A DNA stretch of 64,000 nt, from contig NZ_CP040442.1 in the NCBI RefSeq assembly GCF_015191005.1, positions 2,418,001 to 2,482,000 of the forward strand, in the 5' to 3' direction. How positions within the stretch are numbered: the stretch's first letter is position 1; each line of letters begins with the position of its first letter. Positions 27,861 through 36,958 of this stretch are shown piece by piece. The position numbers and the translations under genes were made by a program. The stretch comes from Kaistella flava (ex Peng et al. 2021) (lineage in GTDB: Bacteria > Bacteroidota > Bacteroidia > Flavobacteriales > Weeksellaceae). Under the pieces are notes generated by a model that worked only from the letters and a program-made list of their open reading frames with translations, ran no database searches and was not told the DNA's origin.

Positions 27861-28694
27861 TTATTTATAAAAAATTAAAACGTTCATTTTACTAATTACA
27901 GGAATCCCCTTATAGGTAGCGGGTTTCCATTTTGATTTATTAATAAATTCCTTCACAGAATTAATCAAATACGAACTGTAAATATAATTCTTTTTTTCCT
28001 TAAGCGAAAGTTCAACCCGAATCTGGGAAGCTTTGCCATTTTTATCTAAAATAAAATTTACTTCCACATCAGAATACCCATTATTCAAATCTCTGTTAAC
28101 AAATTTCGTCGGATATTTAAAATTTTTAAAATAATCCGATTCTATTTTTTTAAACATTTCATAGTATTTTTTAGCGGCAAAATACCTGGATTCCGTGTCA
28201 CATTCCTCGAACTCAAAAATCCGGTCTGGATTATTTTTAATAAATTTCTTTACCGCTGAACTTTGCAAATTTTCGATAAAGTCCTTGCCGAAATGTTTTT
28301 CAACAATTCTATTCATTTCTAACTGAAAACAATTGTCGGGAATCCCAAAATAGTTTCCCACCATATATCCGCCATATCCAATTTTATTTTCGCGTAAAAC
28401 CTGAATAAACTCTTTCTCCGCGACGAACAAATAATTATCAAGTAAAGGATTTGCAAGCGCCAGCGAATATGACAAATTATATTTCGCTTCTTCAACTGCT
28501 CTTAAAGAATCTATTTTGCATTTATCTGTAGCGTATTTTTTCATCTCCAAAACCTGACTTTTCAGATCCTCTAAATTTTGAGTAGTATCGCTAACAATCG
28601 CACTATCTGAAATTGTTTGCGACGAAAAATCTTTTTGAGCTGATACGATTGATGAAATATTAAAAAGTAAAATAAAAAATAAAATTTTCTTCAT
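27861..28694 (-). CDS. Secreted protein with TonB C-terminal-like domain
   Basis: This 277-residue protein has a signal peptide (KKILFFILLFNISSIVSAQ). The middle is helical, charged and of no recognised family. The last 85 residues resemble a TonB C-terminal domain (SDVEVNFILDKNGKASQIRVELS ... SKWKPATYKGIPVISKMNVLIFY). Since it has no membrane anchor and its N-terminus is cleaved, it is not a classic energy transducer; such proteins are common and uncharacterised in flavobacteria. Likely co-transcribed with the two genes downstream. Confidence 0.65.
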   Translation of the reverse strand: MKKILFFILLFNISSIVSAQKDFSSQTISDSAIVSDTTQNLEDLKSQVLEMKKYATDKCKIDSLRAVEEAKYNLSYSLALANPLLDNYLFVAEKEFIQVLRENKIGYGGYMVGNYFGIPDNCFQLEMNRIVEKHFGKDFIENLQSSAVKKFIKNNPDRIFEFEECDTESRYFAAKKYYEMFKKIESDYFKNFKYPTKFVNRDLNNGYSDVEVNFILDKNGKASQIRVELSLKEKKNYIYSSYLINSVKEFINKSKWKPATYKGIPVISKMNVLIFYK

Positions 28695-28715
28695 AGAATA
28701 TATTTATGCACCGAA

Positions 28716-29300
28716 TTATTTATAAAAATTACTTCCATCCAAATACTCGAAAACTTCCGGTGGCAACATCGGTCGTACGTTCTTTCCGTCCTTGATCATA
28801 TTTCGGATTTCGGTGGCAGAAAGTTCGATGATGGGTGCTTTTATTAAAGAGATATTGTCGTGTTGTAAATATTCATGCGCTTGTTTCGATTCATCAAAAA
28901 CTCTTGGATAGACGATGATATGATGATTTTTAATTAAAGTTTCTGAGTTTTTCCATTTAGAAAGTCCGTTTAAATTATCTTCGCCCATAATTAAAGAGAA
29001 AGAATAATCCGGATGTTTTTCGTGAAGATAAGTCAAAGTATCAATCGTATAACTCGGAATCGGCAAAGAAAACTCTACATTTGAAGCACGCAGTTTTGGA
29101 TAATTCTTTACCGCCAATTGAACCATGTCTAAACGGTTATGATCTTTCAGTAAAGATTTTTTATCTTTAAACGGATTTTGCGGACTGACCACAAACCACA
29201 GTTCATCCATATCCGTATTTTCGATAATATAATTTGCCAAAATCAAATGACCAATGTGAATGGGATTGAAACTCCCGAAGAATAAACCAATTTTTTTCAT
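28716..29300 (-). CDS. nadD: Nicotinate-nucleotide adenylyltransferase
   Basis: This 194-residue enzyme, counted from ATG at 29300 (MKKIGLFFGSFNPIHIGH), makes nicotinate adenine dinucleotide in NAD synthesis. The nucleotidyltransferase motif GSFNPIHIGH and the C-terminal ISxTxIR-type motif (ELSATEIRNMI) are both present. An upstream ATG at 29318 would add six hydrophobic residues and is unlikely. Cytoplasmic. Followed after 21 bases by the TonB-like gene. Confidence 0.93.
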   Translation of the reverse strand: MKKIGLFFGSFNPIHIGHLILANYIIENTDMDELWFVVSPQNPFKDKKSLLKDHNRLDMVQLAVKNYPKLRASNVEFSLPIPSYTIDTLTYLHEKHPDYSFSLIMGEDNLNGLSKWKNSETLIKNHHIIVYPRVFDESKQAHEYLQHDNISLIKAPIIELSATEIRNMIKDGKNVRPMLPPEVFEYLDGSNFYK

Positions 29301-29389
29301 AAATAAGAAAACGTTCACCTAAAATGAATCGTAATTTTAACCAAAATAAAATATTACAATTTGCAATAATCAAACACTTATTTTTACAA

Positions 29390-29590
29390 CCACAAATCGA
29401 AGATTCGCTGATTCCTTAAAAAGGATAAACACTAGAAGCAAAGTCACAAAATAATTCTTCATAAAAAAACAATTATTAAAGAGTTCACAGAATAGAAAAT
29501 CTACAGATTTTCAAAGGTTATGTGTTCTTTTCGGAGGTAAAATTTTAAACTTTACATCAATTTGTCCTTTGTGACTTTATGGTTAAAAAT
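29390..29590. repeat. Dispersed intergenic repeat, copy 2 (inverted relative to copy 1)
   Basis: The reverse complement of this stretch matches 7525-7716 in block order: 'taaagtcacaaagg', 'aaagaacac', 'tttgaaaatc', 'attttc', 'gtgactttgctt', and 'aaggaatcagcgaatcttcg'. The 326-base gap between nadD and the Omp85-like gene (29301-29644) holds nothing else recognisable. Confidence 0.65.
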
Positions 29591-29644
29591 TTAATTTGAT
29601 AAAGATAAAAAAATATTGCTGAACGTATAATAAACGCCGACAAA

Positions 29645-31276
29645 TTGAGTTCAAACAGAGAAACAATTTCATTGAAAATCCTACTTTATACTTTACTGCT
29701 TTTTTCCTGTGTTTTTTTCAAAGCGCAAGTCAAAGAATATTGGCTCATCGACGTGCAAACTAATAAAAAAACCTTGGCAAAAGATTCTACTTCTGCTGTC
29801 AAATTTCTGGATTCTTTAACTCAAAATTATTTCTATTTCACTGAAGTCAAAAAGGTCAATAAAGAAGGTAATTCTACACAAATCTTTTTTGATAAAGGAA
29901 AAAACTATAACGAAGCGCAAGTTAAACTGGATGATAATATCGTTCAAAATCTTAAATATAAACCAGAATTTTTTACCAAAAATTTAGATTCTTTAAAAAA
30001 GGAAATCAGCGAAAAATATCGAAATCAAGGTTTTGTTTTTAATCGGATAAAATCTCAATTTAAAGGTATGAAATCCGATATTCCACAAATTGAAATTTCG
30101 GTTATAAAAAGTGATCAAAGAAAAATTGACGGAATTGTATTTAAAGGTTACGAGCAACTTCCGAAACGTTTTGTAAAGAATTTAGAAAAGGAATATGTCG
30201 GTAAAAATTATCAGGAAAACACTTTAGCAAAATTGAATCAATCTTTGCAAAATCATCCATTTCTACTTTTGGATAAACCACCGCAAACTTTATTTACCAA
30301 AGATTCTACCAACATTTATCTCTTTACCCAAAAGAAAAAATCAAATTCCTTTGATGGAGTAATCGGTTTTGGAAATGATAAAACTGAGAAGTTTACTTTT
30401 AATGGAAGTCTCAATTTGAACTTTAGAAATATGTTTAATGGTTTTGAAACGGTGAATGTTTTCTGGCAAAGAAATCCAGACAAAGGACAAACTTTTGATT
30501 TGCAAACTGATATTCCTTATTTATTTAAATCGAATATCGGTGGGAATTTTAAAGTCAATATTTTCCGGCAGGATTCTACTTATGCGAATGTGAAATTAAC
30601 GCCGGCTTTTTATCTTCATTTAAGAAATAACCAAAAAATCGGATTGCGTGGAACTTTTGAAACATCAACAATTCTTGATTCACTTTATGTTCAAGGGAGA
30701 GATTACGATAAAAAAGGAATGGGGCTTTGGTATGATTATTCTGAGCCATCAGAGGTTGAACTTTTTCAATACAAAACCCGAATCCGCGCAGAAGCTGATT
30801 ATATCACTACCAATTATACGGCAGAAAATATTTCAGCCAGCCAAACTAATTTTTTCTTGTCGGGTGAAAGAAACTTTCATATTAAAGGAAATAATTATTT
30901 AAACTTAAGAGGAGAAACCGCACTGCTGAATTCTAAAAACAACTTTGCAGTCAATGAATTACTGCGTTTCGGTGGTTGGAATTCTTTTCGGGGTTTTAAT
31001 GAAAATTCGCTCTATGCAGATCTCTATTATTTCGGAACTGCGGAATATCGATACTTGGTCGGCAATCAGGCTTTCTTTGATATCTTCGGACAGTACGGAG
31101 AATTGCACAATAAGAATTTAGGACTGAAACCGAAATTGTATAGTTTTGGTTTAGGTTTTAATTTTATTTTACCAATTGGCTTGATGAGTTTTCAAATCTC
31201 TAATGGAAGTGAATTTGGAAACACGATCAAATTTGGAGACACGAAAATTCATTGGGGAATTTTGAGTAGATTTTAA
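29645..31276 (+). CDS. Omp85-superfamily (BamA/TamA-like) outer membrane protein
   Basis: This protein of up to 543 residues has a signal peptide (KILLYTLLLFSCVFFKAQ). One or two POTRA-like units cover about residues 50-225 (IDGIVFKGYEQLPKRFVKNLEKEY), and the barrel covers about 235-543 with the loop motif SFRGFNENSLYADLYYFGTAEYRYL near residue 447. The frame has no ATG start: TTG at 29645 or TTG at 29672, the latter placing the start right at the signal peptide. It is shorter than BamA and lacks a TamB neighbour. The cargo is unknown; insertion or secretion of outer-membrane proteins is the family role. Confidence 0.82.
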   Translation: MSSNRETISLKILLYTLLLFSCVFFKAQVKEYWLIDVQTNKKTLAKDSTSAVKFLDSLTQNYFYFTEVKKVNKEGNSTQIFFDKGKNYNEAQVKLDDNIVQNLKYKPEFFTKNLDSLKKEISEKYRNQGFVFNRIKSQFKGMKSDIPQIEISVIKSDQRKIDGIVFKGYEQLPKRFVKNLEKEYVGKNYQENTLAKLNQSLQNHPFLLLDKPPQTLFTKDSTNIYLFTQKKKSNSFDGVIGFGNDKTEKFTFNGSLNLNFRNMFNGFETVNVFWQRNPDKGQTFDLQTDIPYLFKSNIGGNFKVNIFRQDSTYANVKLTPAFYLHLRNNQKIGLRGTFETSTILDSLYVQGRDYDKKGMGLWYDYSEPSEVELFQYKTRIRAEADYITTNYTAENISASQTNFFLSGERNFHIKGNNYLNLRGETALLNSKNNFAVNELLRFGGWNSFRGFNENSLYADLYYFGTAEYRYLVGNQAFFDIFGQYGELHNKNLGLKPKLYSFGLGFNFILPIGLMSFQISNGSEFGNTIKFGDTKIHWGILSRF

Positions 31277-31369
31277 GGAATACATTCTGAAATTTCTCGC
31301 GAGGATTTTGCAGATTAAGTAGATTTCTTGTTTGAAATAATGTCAATGCTTGGTAAAAATTTAATAACT

Positions 31370-32362
31370 CTAATTAATTTTTTTTAGGCTATCCTTTCTT
31401 TTTTGTTTTTCCTGTTTTTTAAAATAACCACGGAAAAGGAAATTGTGTTTTAATGCTTCCATATTTTCGTTCAGTTTCTTGGAAGCTTGTTTTATATTAA
31501 TCATTGTTGAATCGATATCATTTGTCAAATCCTGATTCTGAGTAACGTAATTTAAAGTTCCTTTTCCGCCTTTTAATTGGTCAAAATAATCATCCATTTT
31601 TTTGGTGACATCACTGATATCATTACTGGATTTTTCAAGATTGGAAAAAACTGTTTTAATTTGAGTAGCAGAAGATTTATCACTTAATAGTACCGCAGCT
31701 GCACTTTGGTCATAATTTACTTTAGAAATAATGCCGTTGACTTTGGAAATTGCAGCAGAAATACCTGATGTCGTTTTTTCAATTTCTAAAACTGACTGAC
31801 GAATATTCTTCGCCATCAAAGTATCACTAAGCAAAGCTCCCATTGTTCCTTTGCCATCAAGAATTTTATTGGTAATTTTCAACAAATCTGCGGATAGTAA
31901 TGCGATATTTTCATTTGTCTTACTAAGAGTATTTAGCATATCATCAGTAGCAATTTTGCTGTGTATCTTAATGGTATCTCCGGAGACAACGGTCTTTGCA
32001 GCCCCATCTTTCCCAGGAACGATGTTCACTACCATACTGCCAACCAATCCGTCAGAAGCAACCGACGCAATTGCATCTTTCCTAATGAAGCGACCTGTTT
32101 TTTCATCAATCGACATTTGAACGGTAATTTTGCCTTCTTCAATCATTTCTATACCGCTTACCGTTCCGACGTTAACACCAGAATAACGAACATAATTCCC
32201 TAATTGCAAACCATTTACATTATTAAAAACAGCATACAATTTAATAGTTTTGTTAAACATCTGTTGCTGTTGACCAATGAAATATAGTCCCGCAATAAGA
32301 AGTACAGTTCCTATAATAACAAAAATTCCAACTTTTATTTTTTCAGAAGATTTTCCCATCAT
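31370..32362 (-). CDS. mlaD: MlaD-type MCE domain protein
   Basis: About 330 residues, starting at ATG 32362, one base after the ATPase stop; the frame opened earlier only overlaps the ATPase. One membrane anchor (VGIFVIIGTVLLIAGLYFIG) is followed by the MCE/MlaD domain (YAVFNNVNGLQLGNYVRYSGVNVGTVSGIE) and a long helical, coiled-coil-like C-terminal region. It forms the periplasmic hexameric ring of the phospholipid transporter. Last gene of mlaE-mlaF-mlaD. Confidence 0.9.
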   Translation of the reverse strand: MMGKSSEKIKVGIFVIIGTVLLIAGLYFIGQQQQMFNKTIKLYAVFNNVNGLQLGNYVRYSGVNVGTVSGIEMIEEGKITVQMSIDEKTGRFIRKDAIASVASDGLVGSMVVNIVPGKDGAAKTVVSGDTIKIHSKIATDDMLNTLSKTNENIALLSADLLKITNKILDGKGTMGALLSDTLMAKNIRQSVLEIEKTTSGISAAISKVNGIISKVNYDQSAAAVLLSDKSSATQIKTVFSNLEKSSNDISDVTKKMDDYFDQLKGGKGTLNYVTQNQDLTNDIDSTMINIKQASKKLNENMEALKHNFLFRGYFKKQEKQKRKDSLKKIN

Positions 32363-32363
32363 A

Positions 32364-33116
32364 TTAGTTTTTAAAAAATGCCTGAACCTGCTCGTCACTG
32401 GAATTTGAAAGTTCTTCAAAAGTTCCTTCAGCATAATTAATCCCATCTACCAGCAAAATCATTCGGTTGGAGATTACCCTCGCGCAATCTACATCATGAG
32501 TAATGATGAGCGAAGAAGTGCGGTATTTAATCTGAATCGTTCGCATCAACTGGATAATTTCCTTTGCAGTAATTGGATCCAAACCAGTTGTTGGCTCATC
32601 ATACATAATAATCTTCGGTTTCAAAATTAATGCTCTTGCCAAGGCCACTCTCCGCTGCATACCACCCGAAAGTTCCGATGGCATCAAATCAATTGCATTA
32701 GCCAAACCCACATTTCCCAAGGCTTCTCTAACCAAAACTTCGGTTCCTTGAAAGTTTTCAATTTTATCTTTATGTCTTCGCAAGGGAAATTCTAAATTTT
32801 CACGAACGGTCATCGAATCATACAGCGCACTTCCCTGAAAAAGAAAACCAATTTCAGTCCGAAGGATATCCAATTCTTTATGACCCATCGTTGTAATATC
32901 TTGATCATTAATGGTTATACTGCCGCTATCGGGCTGGATTAAACCAACCAAACATTTGATCATTACCGATTTACCTGCACCCGACTTACCCATGACAACC
33001 AAATTTTCCCCTTCAAAAAGTTTAAGGTTGAAACCGTTCAATACATGATTATCACCAAAACTTTTATAAAGGTTTTTTAATTCTAAAACGGTTTTTATGT
33101 TTGTTGCAGAATCCAT
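32364..33116 (-). CDS. mlaF: ABC transporter ATPase MlaF
   Basis: This 250-residue ATPase has Walker A GKSGAGKS (residues 43-50), signature LSGGMQRRVALARAL, Walker B IIMYDEPTTGLDP and switch His (LIITHDVDC). It powers retrograde or anterograde phospholipid movement between membranes with MlaE and MlaD. Its ATG follows directly after the mlaE stop (TAAATG), so translation is probably coupled. Confidence 0.93.
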   Translation of the reverse strand: MDSATNIKTVLELKNLYKSFGDNHVLNGFNLKLFEGENLVVMGKSGAGKSVMIKCLVGLIQPDSGSITINDQDITTMGHKELDILRTEIGFLFQGSALYDSMTVRENLEFPLRRHKDKIENFQGTEVLVREALGNVGLANAIDLMPSELSGGMQRRVALARALILKPKIIMYDEPTTGLDPITAKEIIQLMRTIQIKYRTSSLIITHDVDCARVISNRMILLVDGINYAEGTFEELSNSSDEQVQAFFKN

Positions 33117-33899
33117 TTAGACATCAAAAAATATATCGGTTATAAATACAGCAATAAAATCAATTACAAATAAGAGCATCGAAGTGTAAACGACCGCAGA
33201 ATTCGAAGCTTCTCCCACGCCTACCGTTCCATTCGCGCAATTATAGCCTTTATAACAACCCACCAAACCAATGGCAAAACCAAAGAAATAGGTTTTAACT
33301 GTCGCCGGAATAATATCACTAAAACTAAGCGCACCAAAAACTTTATTGAAATAGAGAACATAAGAAACGTCGCCTTTCATATTTTCAATAATGGCAGAAC
33401 CTAAAAGAGAAACCGCATCACCCATAATAACTAACAACGGCAGCATCAAAGTGGTGGCAACAATACGAGTAACGACAAGATATTTAAAAGGGTTGGTACC
33501 AGAAACTTCCATGGCGTCAATTTGTTCTGTAACCCGCATCGAACCTAACTCAGCGCCAATTCCGGACCCAATTCTACCGGCACAAATCAATGCAATTATG
33601 ACTGGACCTATCTCACGGACAATAGAAATACTAACCATATCCGGCATCCACGACTGAGCACCAAATTGCATTAAAGTCGGCCGTGACTGAAGGGTGAAAA
33701 CAAGTCCTAAGATAAAACCGGTGACTCCAACCAGCAGCAGGGAACGATTTCCCATATTATAGCATTGCCGAATTAGTTCTTTAAACTCAAATGGTGGTTT
33801 AAAAACTTCCCGGAAAAAGCGTCCTGCAAATAAAGTCATATCCCCAATTTCAGAAAAAAATGACTTTGCGTTAGCCGATATGGAGTTTGGATTGAACAT
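33117..33899 (-). CDS. mlaE: MlaE-type phospholipid transport permease
   Basis: This 260-residue inner-membrane permease has about five membrane segments and the MlaE signature RIGSGIGAELGSMRVTEQIDAMEVSGTNP near residues 105-135. First gene of the mlaEFD operon, promoter box 33917-33924. No mlaB or mlaC is present here, as is usual for Bacteroidota. Confidence 0.93.
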   Translation of the reverse strand: MFNPNSISANAKSFFSEIGDMTLFAGRFFREVFKPPFEFKELIRQCYNMGNRSLLLVGVTGFILGLVFTLQSRPTLMQFGAQSWMPDMVSISIVREIGPVIIALICAGRIGSGIGAELGSMRVTEQIDAMEVSGTNPFKYLVVTRIVATTLMLPLLVIMGDAVSLLGSAIIENMKGDVSYVLYFNKVFGALSFSDIIPATVKTYFFGFAIGLVGCYKGYNCANGTVGVGEASNSAVVYTSMLLFVIDFIAVFITDIFFDV

Positions 33900-34240
33900 A
33901 CAAAAAATGTATATATCAAATATAGCAATTATTCAGCCTAACTATAATGCCTTTATGAAAATTTAATAGTAATAAATTTATTAAAAAAGTACAGAAAGGT
34001 CATTTTTAATATTAATCAAATAAGGAATACTAATTAAAATATGATTTCATCCAATCTATAATCTTTTAATTCCTCGATTTATTTAAGGTAACAACAAAAG
34101 GCGCCCACTATTTCAAAATTCAACATCTATTTCTTATATCCCAATAAATTTCCAGAAAACCACACAAAAGTTAAAATCTTGAGTTTAAAGGTTTCCTTAT
34201 TTATACCGTAAATTTTAGAATAACTTTTTATCTTTAGCCA
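33900..34240. promoter_or_regulatory. Divergent intergenic region, mlaE / PIG-L gene
   Basis: A 341-base AT-rich gap. Minus strand: TATATTTG at 33917-33924, 18 bases before mlaE. Plus strand: a weak match TATCTTTA shortly before the PIG-L start. No other feature is seen. Confidence 0.45.
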
Positions 34241-36679
34241 ATGATTAAATTTTTTGTTGGGATGAGTTTTTTTATATCCCTTTTATTTTCAGCACAGTCG
34301 GTACCAATGAGTTCAGCAGAAATTTACGATGATTTGCTTCGGTTGCAAAATAATACCACAGTCATGTATTTGGCTGCACATCCCGATGACGAAAACACCA
34401 GAATTATTTCCTGGTTGACGCACGAAAAACATGTTGATGCAGTTTATCTTTCATTAACTCGTGGCGATGGCGGACAAAATTTAATCGGTACCGAAAAAGG
34501 AGAATTATTAGGATTACTCCGAACCCAAGAACTTTTAGAAGCCCGAAAAGTGGATAAAGGAAGACAATGGTTTACGCGAGCTTTAGATTTTGGTTATTCG
34601 AAAACGGCTACCGAAACTTTGAAGTTTTGGGATAAGCAGAAAATTTTAGCAGACGTTGTTTGGGCAATCCGTAAAAATAAACCAGAAATTATCATTACCC
34701 GTTTTGATCCAAATTCGAATGGCGAAACTCATGGTCATCATACTGCTTCAGCACTTTTAGCCATGGAAGCATTTGATTTGGCGGGAGATCCAACTGCTTT
34801 TCCGGAACAATTGAAATATGTAAAAGTGTGGCAACCTAAAAGAATGTTTTATAATACCAGTTGGTGGTTTTTCGGCAGTAAAGAAAACTTTGAAAAATCA
34901 GACAAGACTGGTTTATTCTCCATCAATGTCGGATCTTATTATTCTACACTCGGAACTTCTAATAACGAAATCTCTTCTAAAAGCAGAAGCAAGCACGCTT
35001 GTCAAGGTTTTGGGATGGCTTTAGAAAGAGGCTCAGATAAAGAATATTTAAAATTTTTAAAAGGTGACAAACCAAAAACCAATGATATTTTCGAAGGTAT
35101 TAAACTATCAACAGAAAGCGGAACTCTTAAAACTGAAATGGACAAATTGATTTCTGATTATCAATTTAATAATCCACAAAATTCTTTAAATAATCTCCTT
35201 CAAGTTTATGAACTTTTGAAAAAAAATAACGCAGATGATTTAAAATTGCAACAGGCAAAAGATTTAATTTTAAAAACGCAGGGAATCTATTTTGAATGGA
35301 CGACAGCAAATGGTTTCGGAACATTAAATCAAGAAATTACAACCCAACTGGAAATAGCCAATAGAAGCAATAAAAACATCAATGTCACGATTTCTGGAAA
35401 AGATAACAAAGAAATTTTAGCCAACGAATCTTATAAAGCAACAGAGAAATTAAAACTGGATGATCCGAAAATATCCAATCCTTATTGGCTTCAGGAAACA
35501 CCGAAAAATAATTTATATGTGGTGAATAATCCACAAGACATCGGACAACCTGAAATTTTGAATCCTGTAAAAAAAGCAATTACGATCAACTTTGGTTCTA
35601 CAAAAATTGATTTCAATATTCCTTTAAAACAAAAAACAGTAAATCCATCTATTGGTGAACGTTACGAACCATTTTACACCGTTCCTTCTTTTGTGGCGAA
35701 TTTTGATCAGGAAAATTTCATGTTTAGCAATCAACCAAAACAAATAGCCGTTGAAGTCGAAAGTTTCGTAGCCAATTCATCTGCGAAAGTTTCATTAAAA
35801 GCAAGTAAAGACTGGAAAGTTTCATCACCACAAACAATTGATTTTAAAGAAATTGGTGAAAAGAAAAAAGTATTATTTACCATAGAACCAATTTCGAAAA
35901 ACGCCAATTCTTTTATAGAAGCCATCGTAGAATCAAATGGAAAAATATATAACCAATCTTTAAGCGTAGTAGATTATCCGCATATCGACCGACAAATTTG
36001 GATTAAAAATGCGCAGGCAAAAATTCAAAATTTAGATTTAAAAATTCCGAATGTTAAGATAGCTTATCTAAAAGGTTCTGGCGATGAGATCCCGTCTTCA
36101 TTAAGAGCAATTGGTTTACACGTTGATGAGTTGGATTTAAAAAACTGGAATCCGTCGCTACTAAAAAAATATGATGTTTTAATTTTAGGAATAAGAATTT
36201 ATAATACGCAGCCAGAAATGGCTTTGATCAATAAAGACCTTTGGAACTTTATAGAAAACGGCGGTTTGGTGATTAATCAATACAATGTTAACCGCGGTTT
36301 ACTAACCAATGAAATTGCACCTTTCAAATTAAAACTCGGAGCAAATAGAATTTCTGAAGAAGATGCAAAACTGAAATTCCTGGTTCCTAATAGTCCTGTA
36401 TTTAATGTTCCAAATAAAATTACAGAAAAAGATATGGACAATTGGGTTCAGGAAAGAGGATTATATTTCGCGGACGATTGGGATCAAAATTTAATTCCAC
36501 TTTTAGAAGGAAATGATACGGGCGAATCTCCGCAAAAAGGAATTTTATTAGCAGGAAAATATGGAAAAGGAACTTATGTTTATACGGGTTTATCGTTCTT
36601 CCGAGAATTACCGGCGGGAGTTCCGGGAGCGTATAAATTATTTATGAATATCTTGGCGTTGGGAAACACGAAAAAGTAA
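34241..36679 (+). CDS. Exported PIG-L family deacetylase
   Basis: This 812-residue protein has a signal peptide (MIKFFVGMSFFISLLFSAQ). A PIG-L/LmbE deacetylase domain covers about residues 38-270, with zinc ligands in AHPDDE (47-52) and HGHH (164-167). The remaining 540 residues include a beta-rich NPCBM/CARDB-like middle and a C-terminal alpha/beta region (IAYLKGSGDEIPSSLRAIGLHV...) like a glutamine-amidotransferase fold. Large multi-domain PIG-L proteins of this layout are typical of Bacteroidota and probably de-N-acetylate a sugar conjugate outside the cytoplasm; the substrate is not evident. Confidence 0.85.
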   Translation: MIKFFVGMSFFISLLFSAQSVPMSSAEIYDDLLRLQNNTTVMYLAAHPDDENTRIISWLTHEKHVDAVYLSLTRGDGGQNLIGTEKGELLGLLRTQELLEARKVDKGRQWFTRALDFGYSKTATETLKFWDKQKILADVVWAIRKNKPEIIITRFDPNSNGETHGHHTASALLAMEAFDLAGDPTAFPEQLKYVKVWQPKRMFYNTSWWFFGSKENFEKSDKTGLFSINVGSYYSTLGTSNNEISSKSRSKHACQGFGMALERGSDKEYLKFLKGDKPKTNDIFEGIKLSTESGTLKTEMDKLISDYQFNNPQNSLNNLLQVYELLKKNNADDLKLQQAKDLILKTQGIYFEWTTANGFGTLNQEITTQLEIANRSNKNINVTISGKDNKEILANESYKATEKLKLDDPKISNPYWLQETPKNNLYVVNNPQDIGQPEILNPVKKAITINFGSTKIDFNIPLKQKTVNPSIGERYEPFYTVPSFVANFDQENFMFSNQPKQIAVEVESFVANSSAKVSLKASKDWKVSSPQTIDFKEIGEKKKVLFTIEPISKNANSFIEAIVESNGKIYNQSLSVVDYPHIDRQIWIKNAQAKIQNLDLKIPNVKIAYLKGSGDEIPSSLRAIGLHVDELDLKNWNPSLLKKYDVLILGIRIYNTQPEMALINKDLWNFIENGGLVINQYNVNRGLLTNEIAPFKLKLGANRISEEDAKLKFLVPNSPVFNVPNKITEKDMDNWVQERGLYFADDWDQNLIPLLEGNDTGESPQKGILLAGKYGKGTYVYTGLSFFRELPAGVPGAYKLFMNILALGNTKK

Positions 36680-36832
36680 GCGCACAGATTTTTACTGAAA
36701 ATTCGCACACGGGTTTCATAGATTTACACAGATTTTTTTAGGTCTGCCCTCGCTACAATTGATAAGCTTTTTTTTAAAAATTTAAAAAAAATCATCCGTG
36801 AAAATCCGTGAAATCTGTGCGCCAAAAATTTA
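36680..36832. repeat. Intergenic inverted repeat
   Basis: A long imperfect inverted repeat. The left arm 'gcgcacagattt' (36680-36691) and 'cacagattttttt' near 36729 pair with the right arm 'aaaaaaatcatccgtg' and 'aaatctgtgcgc' ending at about 36823. Repeats built from ATCTGTG/TTCACGG words are common between flavobacterial genes. It probably also terminates the PIG-L transcript. Confidence 0.6.
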
Positions 36833-36850
36833 AAATAAATGTGCTAAAAT

Positions 36851-36958
36851 ATGAATCAGGAAAAAGATACAAATTGGAAACCACTTTATATTGCCCTCTT
36901 GGCCGTCACGGTTTTAATGATTGTTGCCATGTTACTCTTTCAAAACTATTATAAATGA
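36851..36958 (+). CDS. 35-residue single-span membrane peptide coupled to symporter
   Basis: ATG at 36851, TGA at 36956-36958. A charged N-terminus (MNQEKDTNWKPLY) is followed by one hydrophobic span (IALLAVTVLMIVAMLLF) and a short QNYYK tail. The stop overlaps the symporter start by four bases (ATGA), which is strong evidence that it is a real gene translated with the symporter. Small membrane subunits of this kind accompany some transporters; here the function is only inferred from position. Confidence 0.65.
   Translation: MNQEKDTNWKPLYIALLAVTVLMIVAMLLFQNYYK

Noticed and set aside
29301..29318. Upstream ATG of nadD
   Set aside because: The nucleotidyltransferase motif normally starts within a few residues of the N-terminus, which fits ATG 29300.
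32363..32446. Longer N-terminus of MlaD overlapping mlaF
   Set aside because: It overlaps the ATPase end in another frame; ATG 32362 sits right after the mlaF stop and directly precedes the membrane anchor.
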